Shown: positions 28,727 to 39,470 of the stretch, one piece after another
Layout of the letters: the number at the start of each line of letters is the position of its first letter
Numbering within the stretch: the first letter of the stretch is position 1
NCBI RefSeq assembly: GCF_000963925.1
Contig: NZ_BAMV01000016.1
Span: 116,217 to 180,216 of the forward strand
DNA: 64,000 bases
Source of the DNA: Acetobacter cibinongensis
GTDB lineage: Bacteria > Pseudomonadota > Alphaproteobacteria > Acetobacterales > Acetobacteraceae
Direction: 5' to 3'
The notes under the pieces: model-generated
The model's database searches: none
Seen by the model: the letters and a program-made list of their open reading frames with translations, nothing else
What the model was told of the DNA's origin: nothing
Position numbers and translations under genes: made by a program

Positions 28727-29752
28727 ATGGCGTATTTCTTTTATCACACGCTGGCTGGCCAGATTATCCTGATGGTGCTGGAAACGCTGGCCGTTCTGGT
28801 GCCGCTGCTTCTGGGCGTTGCGTATCTTACCCTTATGGAACGTAAGGTCATGGCGGCCATGCAGCGCCGCCGTGGTCCTAACGTGAATGGCCTGTTTGGT
28901 CTGTTGCAGGCGTTTGCAGACGCCATCAAGATGATTTTCAAGGAAACGGTTATTCCCGCCGGGGCTAATCGTGCCCTGTTCCTGTTTGCGCCGTTCCTGA
29001 CCTTCTCTCTGGCCATGGTGGCTTGGGCGGTTATCCCTACGGGTAATGGGTTGGCTGTTGCCAATATCAATGTGGGTATTCTGTACCTGCTGGCAATTTC
29101 ATCTCTGGGTGTTTACGGCATTATCATTGCCGGTTGGGCATCCAACTCCAAATACGCCTTTATGGGGGCCATGCGCTCGGCTGCGCAGATGGTCTCTTAC
29201 GAAGTGTCCATAGGCCTGATTATCGTGTCAGTGTTGCTGGCTGTTGGTAGCCTGAATCTGAACGATATTGTGCTGGCGCAGCGCCATATCTGGTTCTGTC
29301 TGCCCATGTTTCCCATGTTTATCGTGTTCTTCATTTCAGCGTTGGCAGAAACGGGGCGCGCGCCATTCGACTTGCCAGAAGGCGAGAGCGAGTTAGTGGC
29401 CGGGTTTTTTGTTGAGTATTCGTCACTGGCATTCGGGCTGTTCTTCCTTGGCGAATACGCAAACATGATCCTTATGTCGTCCATGGTGAGTATTCTGTTT
29501 CTTGGTGGCTGGCTTCCTCCTCTGGGGCTTGCGCCTTTTACATGGGTGCCGGGGCCGCTTTGGCTGGTTTTCAAAATCCTGTTCTGCCTGTTCGTGTTTA
29601 TCTGGGTGCGCGCCACATTCCCGCGCTTTCGGTATGACCAGTTGATGCGTCTTGGCTGGAAGGTGTTCCTGCCGTTGTCGCTCGTGTGGATGATCGCAAC
29701 GGCTGCCTTTCTCATGGCCACAGGTTTGCTGCCGCAGGTTGGGGGTGTTTGA
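28727..29752 (+). CDS. nuoH: NADH-quinone oxidoreductase subunit H
   Basis: The 341-residue membrane subunit has eight or nine helices and links the peripheral and membrane arms near the quinone tunnel. Conserved stretches include [49 protein letters not shown] and [22 protein letters not shown]. It follows nuoG after six bases. Confidence 0.97.
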   Translation: MAYFFYHTLAGQIILMVLETLAVLVPLLLGVAYLTLMERKVMAAMQRRRGPNVNGLFGLLQAFADAIKMIFKETVIPAGANRALFLFAPFLTFSLAMVAWAVIPTGNGLAVANINVGILYLLAISSLGVYGIIIAGWASNSKYAFMGAMRSAAQMVSYEVSIGLIIVSVLLAVGSLNLNDIVLAQRHIWFCLPMFPMFIVFFISALAETGRAPFDLPEGESELVAGFFVEYSSLAFGLFFLGEYANMILMSSMVSILFLGGWLPPLGLAPFTWVPGPLWLVFKILFCLFVFIWVRATFPRFRYDQLMRLGWKVFLPLSLVWMIATAAFLMATGLLPQVGGV

Positions 29753-29754
29753 TT

Positions 29755-30243
29755 ATGAAGACTTTTAAAAACACTTTGCGCTCCTTCCTGCTGGTAGAGC
29801 TTGCCGCCGGTATGGCAGCCACATTCAAAATGATGTTTCAGCCGAAAGCCACCATCAACTACCCTTATGAAAAAGGGCCTCTCTCGCCCCGTTTCAGAGG
29901 GGAGCACGCTTTACGCCGCTATCCTAATGGAGAGGAGCGCTGCATTGCCTGCAAACTGTGTGAGGCAACATGCCCTGCCGAGGCCATAACCATTGACGCC
30001 GAAGAACGTGATGATGGTTCTCGCCGCACAACGCGCTACGACATTGACATGACCAAGTGCATTTACTGCGGTCTATGTGAGGAAGCGTGCCCGGTGGATG
30101 CCATTGTAGAAGGCCCAAACTACGAATTTGCGACCGAAACACGTGAAGAGCTGTTGTACGACAAGGACAAACTGCTCGCGAATGGAGACCGCTGGGAAGC
30201 CTTGCTGGCCCGGCGTCTGGAACTTGACGCGCCGTACCGCTGA
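29755..30243 (+). CDS. nuoI: NADH-quinone oxidoreductase subunit I
   Basis: The 162-residue ferredoxin-like subunit has two 4Fe-4S motifs, [12 protein letters not shown] and [12 protein letters not shown] (about residues 63-115), carrying clusters N6a and N6b. The ATG at 29755, two bases after the nuoH stop, is preferred over the upstream open frame because the protein then starts with the usual [12 protein letters not shown] amphipathic helix. Confidence 0.96.
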   Translation: MKTFKNTLRSFLLVELAAGMAATFKMMFQPKATINYPYEKGPLSPRFRGEHALRRYPNGEERCIACKLCEATCPAEAITIDAEERDDGSRRTTRYDIDMTKCIYCGLCEEACPVDAIVEGPNYEFATETREELLYDKDKLLANGDRWEALLARRLELDAPYR

Positions 30244-30280
30244 AGGGTGCGCAGGTTATGGCAGGGCAGGAGAGAAATAG

Positions 30281-30994
30281 ATGATACCGCAGCTTGTTTT
30301 TTACGTCTTTGCAACGGTGCTTCTGGTTTCAGCGGTTATGGTCATAAGTGCGCGAAACCCTGTGCATTCGGTGCTTTTTCTTATTCTGGCTTTTTTTAAC
30401 GCAGCAGGTCTTTTTCTGGTCGCGGGCGCTGAGTTTCTGGCCATGTTGCTGGTCATCGTTTACGTGGGCGCGGTGGCAGTTCTCTTCCTGTTCGTCGTCA
30501 TGATGCTGGATATAGACTTCACAAAAATGCGGGAAGGCTTGCAGCATTACGCGCCACTTGGCGCTTGCGTGGGGGGAGTTCTGTTTTTTGAACTCATCAT
30601 GGCTTTCAGTGACTGGAAGATGGTGCCTGCTTCCACCATAGCGCCGCTGACCGGTGCGCCCGGCCTTACCAATACGGCCGCTTTGGGCACACTGATCTAT
30701 ACCCATTATGTGCTGCTGTTTCAGGCCTGCGGTCTGGTCCTGCTGGTTGCCATGGTCGGTGCAATCGTGCTCACCCTGCGGGATACCGGTATGGGCCGAC
30801 GCCAGATTATTGACCGGCAACATGCCCGCACTCCGGCGGACACGCTTGAACTTGTAGATGCCCCCCTTGGGGCGAGTGTCTCGGCTCAGGGTGGTTTTCT
30901 GCGCCCGCATCAGTCGTATCATGAAACTTCAGTGCCCGGCTCCTACGCCTCAGGCGGGATGATAGAGGCAGAGAAAAGGGAGGAAGAGGTATGA
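30281..30994 (+). CDS. nuoJ: NADH-quinone oxidoreductase subunit J
   Basis: The 237-residue membrane subunit has five helices, including the conserved [26 protein letters not shown] helix with its pi-bulge region. The last 60 residues form a hydrophilic tail. The ATG follows GGAGAGAAATAG. The stop overlaps the nuoK start. Confidence 0.95.
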   Translation: MIPQLVFYVFATVLLVSAVMVISARNPVHSVLFLILAFFNAAGLFLVAGAEFLAMLLVIVYVGAVAVLFLFVVMMLDIDFTKMREGLQHYAPLGACVGGVLFFELIMAFSDWKMVPASTIAPLTGAPGLTNTAALGTLIYTHYVLLFQACGLVLLVAMVGAIVLTLRDTGMGRRQIIDRQHARTPADTLELVDAPLGASVSAQGGFLRPHQSYHETSVPGSYASGGMIEAEKREEEV

Positions 30995-31314
30995 CCTCGG
31001 CAATCGCCCCCATCGGGCTTATGCCCTATCTTGTTGTGAGTGCTGCCATGCTGGTGCTGGGCGTGTTTGGGATTTTCCTGAACCGTAAAAACGTCATCAT
31101 CATTCTCATGTCCATGGAACTTATCCTGCTGGCGGCCAATCTCAATTTTGTCGCGTTTTCGTCTGCGCATGGAGATTTGTCAGGTCAGGTCATGGTGCTT
31201 TTCGTTCTGACCATTGCCGCAGCAGAGGCCGCCATTGGTCTGGCTATCGTTACTGTCTATTTCCGCAACCGTGGCTCCATTCAGGTTGAAGACGCCACGA
31301 TGATGAAGGGGTGA
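30991..31314 (+). CDS. nuoK: NADH-quinone oxidoreductase subunit K
   Basis: The 107-residue membrane subunit has three helices with the buried proton-path glutamates: one in [17 protein letters not shown], one in [21 protein letters not shown] overlap with nuoJ and GTGA overlap with nuoL indicate translational coupling. Confidence 0.96.
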   Translation: MTSAIAPIGLMPYLVVSAAMLVLGVFGIFLNRKNVIIILMSMELILLAANLNFVAFSSAHGDLSGQVMVLFVLTIAAAEAAIGLAIVTVYFRNRGSIQVEDATMMKG

Positions 31315-33263
31315 GCACCACCATGCAAACCGATCTTCACCTGTTTGCCGCGGCAATTTTTCTACCTCTTGCGGGGGCGGGTATTGCAGGGCTGGGCGGT
31401 CGCCTGATTGGCGATAGTCTGGCAAAGCTTGTCACGCTGGTCTGCATGGCGGTTGCTACCGTGTGCGGCATACTGGCTCTGTGTCACGGCTGGAGCTCAG
31501 GCTTTGCGCCTCATGCGCTGCTGGTCTCAGACTGGATCAACGCCGGTGGCTTTGAGGCACGCTGGATGCTGCGCTTTGATACATTGTCCGTTACCATGAC
31601 GGCTATGGTACTGAGTGTCTCATTGCTCGTGCATTGCTACAGCCTTGGCTATATGAGCCATGAAACCATGCCGGTTTACCGGTTTTTTGCTTATCTTTCC
31701 CTGTTTACCTTCGCCATGCTCATGCTGGTCTCTTCCAACGACCTTGTGCAACTGTTTTTCGGTTGGGAAGGGGTGGGGTTGGCCAGTTATCTGCTCATCG
31801 GTTACTGGTACGACCGGCCTGCCGCTACGGCGGCTGCCATCAAGGCATTTGTAGTCAACCGTGTTGCTGATCTGTTTTTTCTGGTCGGTATCGGCCTGAT
31901 TTACGTGCTCTTCCACACTGTGCAGTACGATGCCATTTTCGCGTCCATACCGCATGTTCTGGGCAGTGATTATACGGTGCTTGGCACGTCCGTCAGCTTG
32001 GTGGAACTTATCTCTCTCCTGCTGTTCATCGGGGCTATGGGTAAATCGGCCCAATTGTTTCTGCACACTTGGTTGCCAGATGCCATGGAAGGGCCGACCC
32101 CCGTATCCGCCCTTATTCATGCAGCAACAATGGTGACCGCCGGAGTGTTCCTCATGGCGCGGGTCTCTCCATTACTGGAATTTGCGCCGGTGACACGGAA
32201 TTTCATTATTTTCATTGGCGCAACAACCTGCTTTTTTGCCGCAACCGTGGGTATGGTGCAGCCGGATATCAAACGCACCATTGCTTACTCCACCTGCTCG
32301 CAGCTTGGTTATATGTTTGCTGCCGTTGGCGTGGGGGCTTACCAGGCCTCAGTCTTTCATCTGACAACGCATGCCTTTTTCAAAGCCTTGCTGTTTCTGG
32401 GCGCAGGCTCGGTTATTCACGCCATGCATGATGAGCAGAACATGTTCCGTATGGGCGGGCTCTGGAAAAAACTGCCCCTGACATACGGTGCCATGTGGGT
32501 AGGTAGTCTGGCGTTGGCTGGTGTGTTTCCGTTCGCGGGCTACTGGTCAAAAGACGCCATTCTCAACGCTCTTTGGGCTACCCAGACCGGTATGAGTCAT
32601 TACGCCTGGGTGCTGGGTACAGTCACAGCGTTTATCACCGCATTTTACAGCTGGCGCCTGCTTCTTCTGGTTTTTCATGGAAGCCCCGCCAATGTGGCTG
32701 CGCGAGACGCTGCGCACGAAAGCCCTCTTAGCATGAGCCTGCCTCTGGTTGTTCTCTCACTCGGTGCGGTGATTGCGGGTATTATTCTGGCACCCTTCTA
32801 TATTGGGGAAGGGCAGGTATTGTTCTGGCATGGTGCAATTTTCAATGCGCCCGATAACCGGATCATGGAAAACTTTGAGCATGTTCCGTCCATTATCGGC
32901 CTTATGCCGTCTTTGGCCGGACTTGCTGGCATAGCTGTGGCCTACGTCTTCTACAGCATGGCACCACGCCTGCCTGCGCAAATGGCAAGTGCTTTCCGCC
33001 CACTTTATGTGTTTTTGCTCAACAAATGGTATTTTGACGAGCTTTACGGCTTTATTTTTGTCAGACCCTACAAAGCCATTGCACGGGCACTGTGGAAAAA
33101 TGGTGAAGAAGGCGCAGTAGAGGGCCTCCCTCGGGATCTGGTTCGTCTGACGTCTCAAAGTGCGGCGCAGGCTGTCCGGATGCAAACCGGCTCAATAGCC
33201 ATTTATGCGTTTACCATGCTGGCTGGCCTTGTGGTGCTTCTTACTGTGGCTTTGTGCGGTTAG
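31311..33263 (+). CDS. nuoL: NADH-quinone oxidoreductase subunit L
   Basis: The 650-residue subunit is the distal antiporter-like proton channel, with the long C-terminal lateral helix. Key segments are [61 protein letters not shown] and the GYWSKDAIL channel region. The GTG overlapping nuoK is used here; an ATG four codons later (31323) is equally possible. In standard operons nuoM follows directly; here it does not. Confidence 0.95.
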   Translation: MSTTMQTDLHLFAAAIFLPLAGAGIAGLGGRLIGDSLAKLVTLVCMAVATVCGILALCHGWSSGFAPHALLVSDWINAGGFEARWMLRFDTLSVTMTAMVLSVSLLVHCYSLGYMSHETMPVYRFFAYLSLFTFAMLMLVSSNDLVQLFFGWEGVGLASYLLIGYWYDRPAATAAAIKAFVVNRVADLFFLVGIGLIYVLFHTVQYDAIFASIPHVLGSDYTVLGTSVSLVELISLLLFIGAMGKSAQLFLHTWLPDAMEGPTPVSALIHAATMVTAGVFLMARVSPLLEFAPVTRNFIIFIGATTCFFAATVGMVQPDIKRTIAYSTCSQLGYMFAAVGVGAYQASVFHLTTHAFFKALLFLGAGSVIHAMHDEQNMFRMGGLWKKLPLTYGAMWVGSLALAGVFPFAGYWSKDAILNALWATQTGMSHYAWVLGTVTAFITAFYSWRLLLLVFHGSPANVAARDAAHESPLSMSLPLVVLSLGAVIAGIILAPFYIGEGQVLFWHGAIFNAPDNRIMENFEHVPSIIGLMPSLAGLAGIAVAYVFYSMAPRLPAQMASAFRPLYVFLLNKWYFDELYGFIFVRPYKAIARALWKNGEEGAVEGLPRDLVRLTSQSAAQAVRMQTGSIAIYAFTMLAGLVVLLTVALCG

Positions 33264-33274
33264 GGAGGAAAATC

Positions 33275-33328
33275 ATGCCTTCACAGTTTTCCTCTCATAT
33301 CGGTTACGGACGGAGCGCTGCCCAATGA
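33275..33328 (+). pseudogene. 17-codon mini-ORF in the place of nuoM
   Basis: After the nuoL stop there is a strong GGAGG ribosome-binding site and an ATG seven bases further on. The frame runs 17 codons (MPSQFSSHIGYGRSAAQ) and stops in ATGA, overlapping the nuoN start. Both the start signals and the coupled stop look like those of a full operon gene, but nothing in between resembles NuoM. The simplest reading is an in-frame deletion of nuoM leaving its ends; a neutral leader peptide is the alternative. Confidence 0.5.
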
Positions 33329-34776
33329 CCCCCAATGCAGTAAACTGGTCTCTGGCAATTCCGGAAATTGGCCTGGCGCTGTCCGGCCTGCTTATTCTGG
33401 TCATTGGTGTGCTGCAAAAGCGCGGGGAGGGGTTTTTCTCCTGTGCCACGCTGACAATCGCGGCGTTTATAGGGTGCGGGTTTCTGGTCGCACTTTCACC
33501 CGATGGTGTGGCTTATGCGGGCACGTTTGTTAATGACAGCTTTGCGCGCTTCATGAAGGAGCTTGCCCTTGTCGGCGGATTGCTGGCAACGGTGGTAACG
33601 GTTGGCTACCAAGGGGAGGCACGCGGCACGCACGCTCCGCTGCCCTTTGAAACACCCATTCTCATGTTGTTCTCCACGCTGGGCGCCATGATCATGGCGT
33701 CTTCCGGCAACCTGATGACCTTGTTTGTGGGGCTGGAGTTGTCCTCACTCTCCATCTACATTCTGTGTGCGTTGGAGCGGGATAACGTCAGGTCTTCTGA
33801 AGCCGGGCTGAAATATTTTGTGCTTGGATCGCTGGCATCAGGCTTGCTGCTCTATGGCATGTCCCTGATTTACGGTTACGCTGGCACTATGGATTATGCT
33901 GGCCTGCTGACCGCTATTGGCAGTGAAGAAAGCCCTCCGCTTGGCCTGATGGTCGGGATAGTTTTTGTTGTTGTCGGGCTGTGCTTCAAGTTATCCGCTG
34001 TGCCTTTTCATATGTGGACGCCCGATGTGTATCAGGGCGCACCAACGCCCGTTACAGCTTACATGGCCAGTGCCCCCAAATTTGCGGCGTTTGCGCTGTT
34101 TCTGCGGGTTATGACAGGGCCATTCGGCACCATGGCGCCACGCTGGCAAATTCTGGTGGAAGTCGTCTCACTGCTGTCCATGGTTTATGGAGCGCTGGCG
34201 GCTATCCCTCAAACAGATATCAAACGGCTTATGGCGTATTCCTCCATTGGGCATATGGGCTACGCCATGATGGGGCTCGCCTCAGCCTCAGCGGCTGGGG
34301 TGCGCGCTACGCTCATTTATCTGGCGGCCTATCTGGTCATGAACGCAGGTGTTTTTGCCGTCATCGCCACCATGCAGCGTAAAGGGCATGAGGTGACAAC
34401 AATAGCTGATCTGGCCGGGCTGGGGCGTAGGGAGCCTGGCCTTGCAGCGGCTTTGGCTATTTTCATGTTCAGTATGATCGGTGTGCCACCTCTTGCCGGT
34501 TTTTTTGGCAAGTTCATGGTGTTCGCCGCTGCTTGGCAGTCACATCTTTACGCGCTGGTTGCCATTGGCGCTCTGTCCAGCATTGTGGGAGCTTATTATT
34601 ATCTGCGGATTGTCAAAGTGTTGTATTTTGAAGAGAGCGCAGAAGCATTTGACCCACCGGCCACCACTCTGTTGTTTGTAACCGGAGGTATGAGTGCAGC
34701 GACAGTGCTCTTTATTCTGGCGCTTGGTCCGCTTATGACTGTAGCCCAACACGCAGCACAGGCGCTGGTTGGGTAA
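33325..34776 (+). CDS. nuoN: NADH-quinone oxidoreductase subunit N
   Basis: The 483-residue antiporter-like subunit has about 14 helices. NuoN identity rather than NuoM is shown by SSEAGLKYFVLGSLASGLLLYGMSLIYG, FKLSAVPFHMWTPDVYQGAPTPVTAYMASAPKFAAF, and LAGFFGKFMVFAAAW. The ATG at 33325 is used because it is coupled to the mini-ORF stop and begins the first membrane helix; the frame is open 40 codons further back, inside nuoL. birA follows after nine bases. Confidence 0.96.
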   Translation: MTPNAVNWSLAIPEIGLALSGLLILVIGVLQKRGEGFFSCATLTIAAFIGCGFLVALSPDGVAYAGTFVNDSFARFMKELALVGGLLATVVTVGYQGEARGTHAPLPFETPILMLFSTLGAMIMASSGNLMTLFVGLELSSLSIYILCALERDNVRSSEAGLKYFVLGSLASGLLLYGMSLIYGYAGTMDYAGLLTAIGSEESPPLGLMVGIVFVVVGLCFKLSAVPFHMWTPDVYQGAPTPVTAYMASAPKFAAFALFLRVMTGPFGTMAPRWQILVEVVSLLSMVYGALAAIPQTDIKRLMAYSSIGHMGYAMMGLASASAAGVRATLIYLAAYLVMNAGVFAVIATMQRKGHEVTTIADLAGLGRREPGLAAALAIFMFSMIGVPPLAGFFGKFMVFAAAWQSHLYALVAIGALSSIVGAYYYLRIVKVLYFEESAEAFDPPATTLLFVTGGMSAATVLFILALGPLMTVAQHAAQALVG

Positions 34777-34785
34777 GGAGAGGGA

Positions 34786-35547
34786 ATGAAGGCAGTTTGT
34801 CCGCCATGGCGGTTGGAATGTTACGATGAACTGACTTCGACCTCGGATGTCTGTATGGAGCGTGTACGCGCTGGAGAGCCACCGGGCTTGGCGCTTCTGG
34901 CCCTCCGCCAGACCAAAGGGCGGGGTAGCCGCGGGCGTCAATGGGTTGACCCCGGCCAAAGCCTTGCTCTCTCCATGACGCTGGATGCCGGTTGTATTCC
35001 TGACAAAGCTCTTGGCGGGTGGCCTTTTGTTGCCTCCCTGGCGTTTTACGAGGGGCTGGCGGAAGTCGTTCCTACTGCCCGGGCTTGTCTGAGCATCAAA
35101 TGGCCCAACGATATTTTGCTCAGTGGGCAGAAGCTGGGCGGTATTCTGATAGAGCAGGATGGGCAGTCCCTTGTTATCGGGATGGGGGCTAATCTGGCAC
35201 AGGCACCGGATGCAGAAACTCTCGGTCGGCAAGCTGCCTCTCTGGCGCATTACGGCATCCCGGAACCCCGCTATGTGGCGGAGGCTATCTTACGCCAGAT
35301 GTCCCATTGGTGTGCGGTCTGGGCAGAGCAGGGCTTCTCTGTTTTGTGTTCAGAATGGCTTTCAAGGGCACATCCTGTTGGCACGCCTCTTGTGGTAAAG
35401 GGCGGGACTACTTATGAACAGGGTCTCTTTGCAGGATTAGCCCCCGATGGGCGGCTCCTGCTTGAAACGGAAAATGGAATGAAAATGATAGCAACAGGGG
35501 ACATCCTGCTATCATCACAGGAGGTCGGCGGTGCTGCTCGTCATTGA
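34786..35547 (+). CDS. birA: Biotin-[acetyl-CoA-carboxylase] ligase
   Basis: The 253-residue enzyme attaches biotin to the acetyl-CoA carboxylase carrier protein. The biotin-adenylate loop [10 protein letters not shown] (residues 45-54) and [21 protein letters not shown] are present. There is no N-terminal helix-turn-helix, so it is a class I ligase without repressor function. It lies between nuoN and coaX, the usual alphaproteobacterial place, and its end overlaps the coaX start by 17 bases. Confidence 0.95.
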   Translation: MKAVCPPWRLECYDELTSTSDVCMERVRAGEPPGLALLALRQTKGRGSRGRQWVDPGQSLALSMTLDAGCIPDKALGGWPFVASLAFYEGLAEVVPTARACLSIKWPNDILLSGQKLGGILIEQDGQSLVIGMGANLAQAPDAETLGRQAASLAHYGIPEPRYVAEAILRQMSHWCAVWAEQGFSVLCSEWLSRAHPVGTPLVVKGGTTYEQGLFAGLAPDGRLLLETENGMKMIATGDILLSSQEVGGAARH

Positions 35548-36343
35548 TGCTGGAAACACCAATGTTGTGTTTGCTGTGTATGATGGCGCTAAATGGCTGG
35601 GTACATGGCGTATTACCATGCAGGCCCAACGCACGTCTGACGAATATGCGGTCTGGCTTCTGGCCCTGCTGAAAATGCAGGGTATTTCTGCCAATGATAT
35701 TGAGGGCGCGGTTATAGGGACAGTTGTGCCAGCGGCGCTCTATCATTTGCGTACCCTATGCCGCCAGTGGTTTGCGGTTGAGCCGCTTCTGGCCTCAGCA
35801 CGGTTGGACTGGGGTTTTGCCATCAAGATGGATAATCCTGACGAAGTTGGGGTGGACCGTCTTTTAAATGGACTTGCGTCACACCATCTCTATGGTGGGC
35901 GGTTGACGGTCATAGATTTCGGGACGGCTACGACCTTTGATGTGGTCGATGCAGAAGGGAATTATTGCGGCGGCGTTATTGCACCAGGCATCAATCTATC
36001 TGTTGAAGCCCTCCATCAGGCGGCAGCACGGCTGCCACGTATTGGTGTGGGGCGTCCAGTGGTTGATTCCGTTATCGGGCGTAACACTGTCACAGCCATG
36101 CGCTCAGGGGTTTTCTGGGGGTATGTTGGTTTGATTGAGGGGATCGTTGAGAGGATCAGGAAGGAGGTCGGGCAGGATATGAAAGTGCTCGCAACCGGTG
36201 GTCTGGCTCCGCTCTTCTCAGAAGGAACGACGGTCTTTGACCATGTGGATTCAATGCTGACCCTAAACGGGCTGCGGATATTGGCGGGGCGGAATCCCTT
36301 GCCGCGTCTCACACCAGAAAAAGATCTTTTGACAGAAGGATAG
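35531..36343 (+). CDS. coaX: Type III pantothenate kinase
   Basis: The 270-residue ASKHA-fold kinase carries out the first step of CoA synthesis. The phosphate-binding [14 protein letters not shown] at the N-terminus, [17 protein letters not shown] and [14 protein letters not shown] match CoaX rather than CoaA. The start is GTG, with AGGAGG about ten bases upstream inside birA. RNase J follows after eight bases. Confidence 0.96.
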   Translation: MLLVIDAGNTNVVFAVYDGAKWLGTWRITMQAQRTSDEYAVWLLALLKMQGISANDIEGAVIGTVVPAALYHLRTLCRQWFAVEPLLASARLDWGFAIKMDNPDEVGVDRLLNGLASHHLYGGRLTVIDFGTATTFDVVDAEGNYCGGVIAPGINLSVEALHQAAARLPRIGVGRPVVDSVIGRNTVTAMRSGVFWGYVGLIEGIVERIRKEVGQDMKVLATGGLAPLFSEGTTVFDHVDSMLTLNGLRILAGRNPLPRLTPEKDLLTEG

Positions 36344-36351
36344 TTAAACGA

Positions 36352-37998
36352 ATGACTGAACAGACCGGCGATTTCGCCTTTCTGCCCTTGGGTGGAACGG
36401 GCGAGATCGGCATGAATCTTAACCTCTATCGTCTGGGTGAAACCTGGCTGGCGATAGATTGTGGTATTGGTTTTAGTGGCAATGATACGCCCGAAGCTGA
36501 AATTCTGGTACCAGACCCCACCTTTATTGTTGAGCGCCGTGACCAGTTGGCCGGCTTGGTTATTACCCACGCGCATGAAGACCATATTGGGGCTGTAGCG
36601 CATATATGGCCACTCCTTCAGTGCCCGGTTTATGTCACCCCGTTTGCAGGCTCCGTCCTGCGGCGCAAGCTGGGTGAAGCCCGGTTGCTGAACGAGGTTC
36701 CTATTCATACCATCCCGTGTGGCGGGACGTTTGATGTCGGGCCGTTCAATCTGGAATTCATTCCCGTTACCCATTCTGTGCCGGAAGCACAGGCTGTTGT
36801 GCTGCGTACGCCCGCTGGCGTTGTGGTGCATACTGGTGACTGGAAGCTTGACCCTGACCCACTGGTAGGCCCGCCCACTGACACCAAACGCCTGAAAGAG
36901 GTGGGTGATGAAGGCGTGCTGGCGCTGGTGTGTGACAGCACCAACGTCATGAAATCTGGTCCGTCCCAGTCGGAAGCTGAAGTGCGCCGGAGCATGACGG
37001 ACCTTATCAGCAGCCTTAAAGGGCGTATTGCCGTAACATGCTTTGCGTCCAACGTGGCGCGCGTGGAAAGCATTGCCATGGCGGCCCAGTCTGCGGGGCG
37101 CACGGTTGTTTTGGTCGGGCGTTCCCTGCGTAATCTGGACGTCTCAGCGCGCGAATGTGGGTATCTGTCCGGCGTACTGCCGTTCCTGACTGAGCAGGAC
37201 GTGAATGACCTGCCAGACGATCAGATTGTAATGATCATCACCGGCAGCCAAGGTGAACCACGTTCTGCCCTGTCTCGTATCTCGCTCGATATTCACCCGA
37301 ATATTTCCCTGGGTGAAGGTGATACCGTTATTTATTCCAGCCGTATGATTCCCGGTAACGAACGGGCCATCATGGCGGTGCAGGATAATTTGTCACGTCG
37401 CGGCGTGCGCGTTATTACCGATAAAGAGCATTTCGTGCATGTGTCCGGCCACGCGACCGGTGATGACGTACAGGCCATGTATGATCTGGTGCGTCCGCAG
37501 TTTGCCGTGCCGGTTCATGGTGAGTGGCGGCATCTGACGGCTCATGCGGCACTGGCGCAGGACAAGGGCATTACGCCTATTCTGCTGGAAGATGGCGATA
37601 TTCTTCGCCTTGCTCCCGGCAAGGCAGAAGTGGTGGATACCGCCCCCAGTGGCCGTCTGGCGCTGGATGCAGGGCGTCTGCTGCCCATGAATGGTGGTGT
37701 GCTGGCTGCTCGCCGTAAAATGCTGTTCAATGGTGTGGTGATTGCCAGCTTTGCCGTGGATGACGAAGGCTTCGTGATTGGCGAACCCAAAATCAGCGCC
37801 CCCGGCCTGCTTGAGCCAGACGATCTGGAGAGTGTGCGCGTGCGCGAAGAGTTTGCGAACGCCATTGATGTCATTCCCGATGAATTGCGGGGCGATGATC
37901 AATCCTTCCGCGATGCAGCCAAAACGGCCCTGCGTCGTGCCTTAGGGCGTAAACTGCAAAAACGCCCGCTGGTGGACGTGCATGTGCTGCGCGTCTGA
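36352..37998 (+). CDS. rnj: Ribonuclease J
   Basis: The 548-residue beta-CASP metallo-beta-lactamase nuclease takes part in mRNA decay and rRNA processing. The zinc-binding HAHEDHIGA motif is at about residues 65-73. Later motifs are VTHSVPEAQAVVL, VHTGDWKLD and VHVSGHATGDDV; the region near 386, PVHGEWRHLTAHAALA, is typical of RNase J. It closes the birA-coaX group and is followed by a terminator. Confidence 0.95.
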   Translation: MTEQTGDFAFLPLGGTGEIGMNLNLYRLGETWLAIDCGIGFSGNDTPEAEILVPDPTFIVERRDQLAGLVITHAHEDHIGAVAHIWPLLQCPVYVTPFAGSVLRRKLGEARLLNEVPIHTIPCGGTFDVGPFNLEFIPVTHSVPEAQAVVLRTPAGVVVHTGDWKLDPDPLVGPPTDTKRLKEVGDEGVLALVCDSTNVMKSGPSQSEAEVRRSMTDLISSLKGRIAVTCFASNVARVESIAMAAQSAGRTVVLVGRSLRNLDVSARECGYLSGVLPFLTEQDVNDLPDDQIVMIITGSQGEPRSALSRISLDIHPNISLGEGDTVIYSSRMIPGNERAIMAVQDNLSRRGVRVITDKEHFVHVSGHATGDDVQAMYDLVRPQFAVPVHGEWRHLTAHAALAQDKGITPILLEDGDILRLAPGKAEVVDTAPSGRLALDAGRLLPMNGGVLAARRKMLFNGVVIASFAVDDEGFVIGEPKISAPGLLEPDDLESVRVREEFANAIDVIPDELRGDDQSFRDAAKTALRRALGRKLQKRPLVDVHVLRV

Positions 37999-38039
37999 CG
38001 CAGCCTCCACCCAACAGAAGACGCTGTAAAAAAGGAAGC

Positions 38040-38062
38040 CCGCTTTGCGCGGGTTTTCTTTA
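38040..38062 (+). terminator. Rho-independent terminator after RNase J
   Basis: CCCGC and GCGGG pair around TTTGC, followed by TTTTC. A purine-rich AAAAAAGGAAG precedes it. The stem is short but well placed, about 42 bases after the stop. Confidence 0.7.
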
Positions 38063-38151
38063 TGGCTACAGTGTTTTAGAGCAGAACATTCCACATAGTA
38101 TTTTTCTGCGGCTCTTTCCTGAGCCGCTTCCAGACAAGGCTGAGCATAACC

Positions 38152-39468
38152 ATGCGTCTTTCGCGCAGTTTCCTTCCCACGCTTAAAGAAAATCCGGCAG
38201 AAGCCCAGATTGTCTCGCACCGCCTGATGTTGCGGGCTGGCCTTATCCGCCAGACAGCCTCTGGTATCTATGCGTGGTTGCCCGCAGGGCTCAGGGTTCT
38301 GCGCAATATCAGCCAGATCGTGCGGGAAGAGCAGGACCGTGTTGGCGCGCAGGAAGTGCTTATGCCTACGCTTCAGTCCGCTGATCTTTGGAAGCGTTCA
38401 GGCCGTTATGACGCCTACGGCCCGGAAATGCTGCGTATTCAGGACCGCCACAAGCGTGACTTGCTGTACGGACCAACCAACGAGGAAATGATCACAGACC
38501 TGTTCGGGCAGGGTGTGAAGTCTTACAAAGACCTGCCACAGGTTCTGTACCATATTCAGTGGAAATTTCGTGATGAAGTCCGCCCGCGCTTTGGTGTAAT
38601 GCGGGGCCGCGAATTCCTGATGAAAGATGCCTACAGCTTTGATCTGGATTATAAGAGTGCCGTTGCAAGCTATCACCGCATGATGCTGGCTTACCTGCGC
38701 ACCTTCCAGCGTCTGGGTGTGCGGGCTGTGCCTATGCGTGCCGATACCGGCCCAATCGGTGGTGAACTGAGCCACGAATTCCTGATTCTGGCCCCCACCG
38801 GGGAAAGCGGCGTGTTTTACGATGCCGCGCTTGAAGATCAGGATTGGCTGGACGCCCCCGTTGATGTGAACAGCCAGCGTGAGCTGGAAGCCTTTTACGA
38901 GCGTGTGACAACACCTTATGCCGCCACGGACGAAATGCACGATACCGCTGCATGGGATGCCGTGCCTGAAGACCGCCGCCGGGAAGGGCGCGGGGTTGAG
39001 GTCGGGCATATTTTCCACTTTGGTACCAAATATACCAAGGCAATGGATGTCAGCGTCGTCGGCCCAGACGGCACACAGGTTTACCCTGAAATGGGGTCTT
39101 ACGGCATTGGGGTCTCCCGTCTGGCAGGTGCCCTTATTGAAGCCAGCCATGATGAAAACGGGATTATCTGGCCAGATGCGGTAGCGCCGTTCAAAGCTGC
39201 TATCCTGAACCTGAAAGTTGGTGATGAAACCTGTGATGCCCTGTGTGAGCAGATTTACAACACCAACACAGAAGCATTTCTGTACGATGACCGCACAGAT
39301 CGTGCCGGTGCCAAGTTTGCTGATGCTGACCTGATGGGCCATCCTTGGCAAATTGTGGTTGGCCCACGGAGCGCTAAAGAAGGTCGCGTCGAACTGAAGC
39401 GCCGTGCCACAGGTGAGCGCCACGACCTGAGCGTGGATGATGCGCTGGCTCTGGTTCTGGCAGGCTGA
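38152..39468 (+). CDS. proS: Prolyl-tRNA synthetase (short alphaproteobacterial form)
   Basis: The 438-residue class II synthetase shows motif 1 around [18 protein letters not shown], motif 2 [26 protein letters not shown], and motif 3 [20 protein letters not shown]. It lacks the large editing (INS) domain of bacterial-type ProRS, which fits the compact form in alphaproteobacteria. The C-terminal anticodon-binding domain is present. lolC follows after two bases. Confidence 0.96.
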   Translation: MRLSRSFLPTLKENPAEAQIVSHRLMLRAGLIRQTASGIYAWLPAGLRVLRNISQIVREEQDRVGAQEVLMPTLQSADLWKRSGRYDAYGPEMLRIQDRHKRDLLYGPTNEEMITDLFGQGVKSYKDLPQVLYHIQWKFRDEVRPRFGVMRGREFLMKDAYSFDLDYKSAVASYHRMMLAYLRTFQRLGVRAVPMRADTGPIGGELSHEFLILAPTGESGVFYDAALEDQDWLDAPVDVNSQRELEAFYERVTTPYAATDEMHDTAAWDAVPEDRRREGRGVEVGHIFHFGTKYTKAMDVSVVGPDGTQVYPEMGSYGIGVSRLAGALIEASHDENGIIWPDAVAPFKAAILNLKVGDETCDALCEQIYNTNTEAFLYDDRTDRAGAKFADADLMGHPWQIVVGPRSAKEGRVELKRRATGERHDLSVDDALALVLAG

Positions 39469-39470
39469 AC

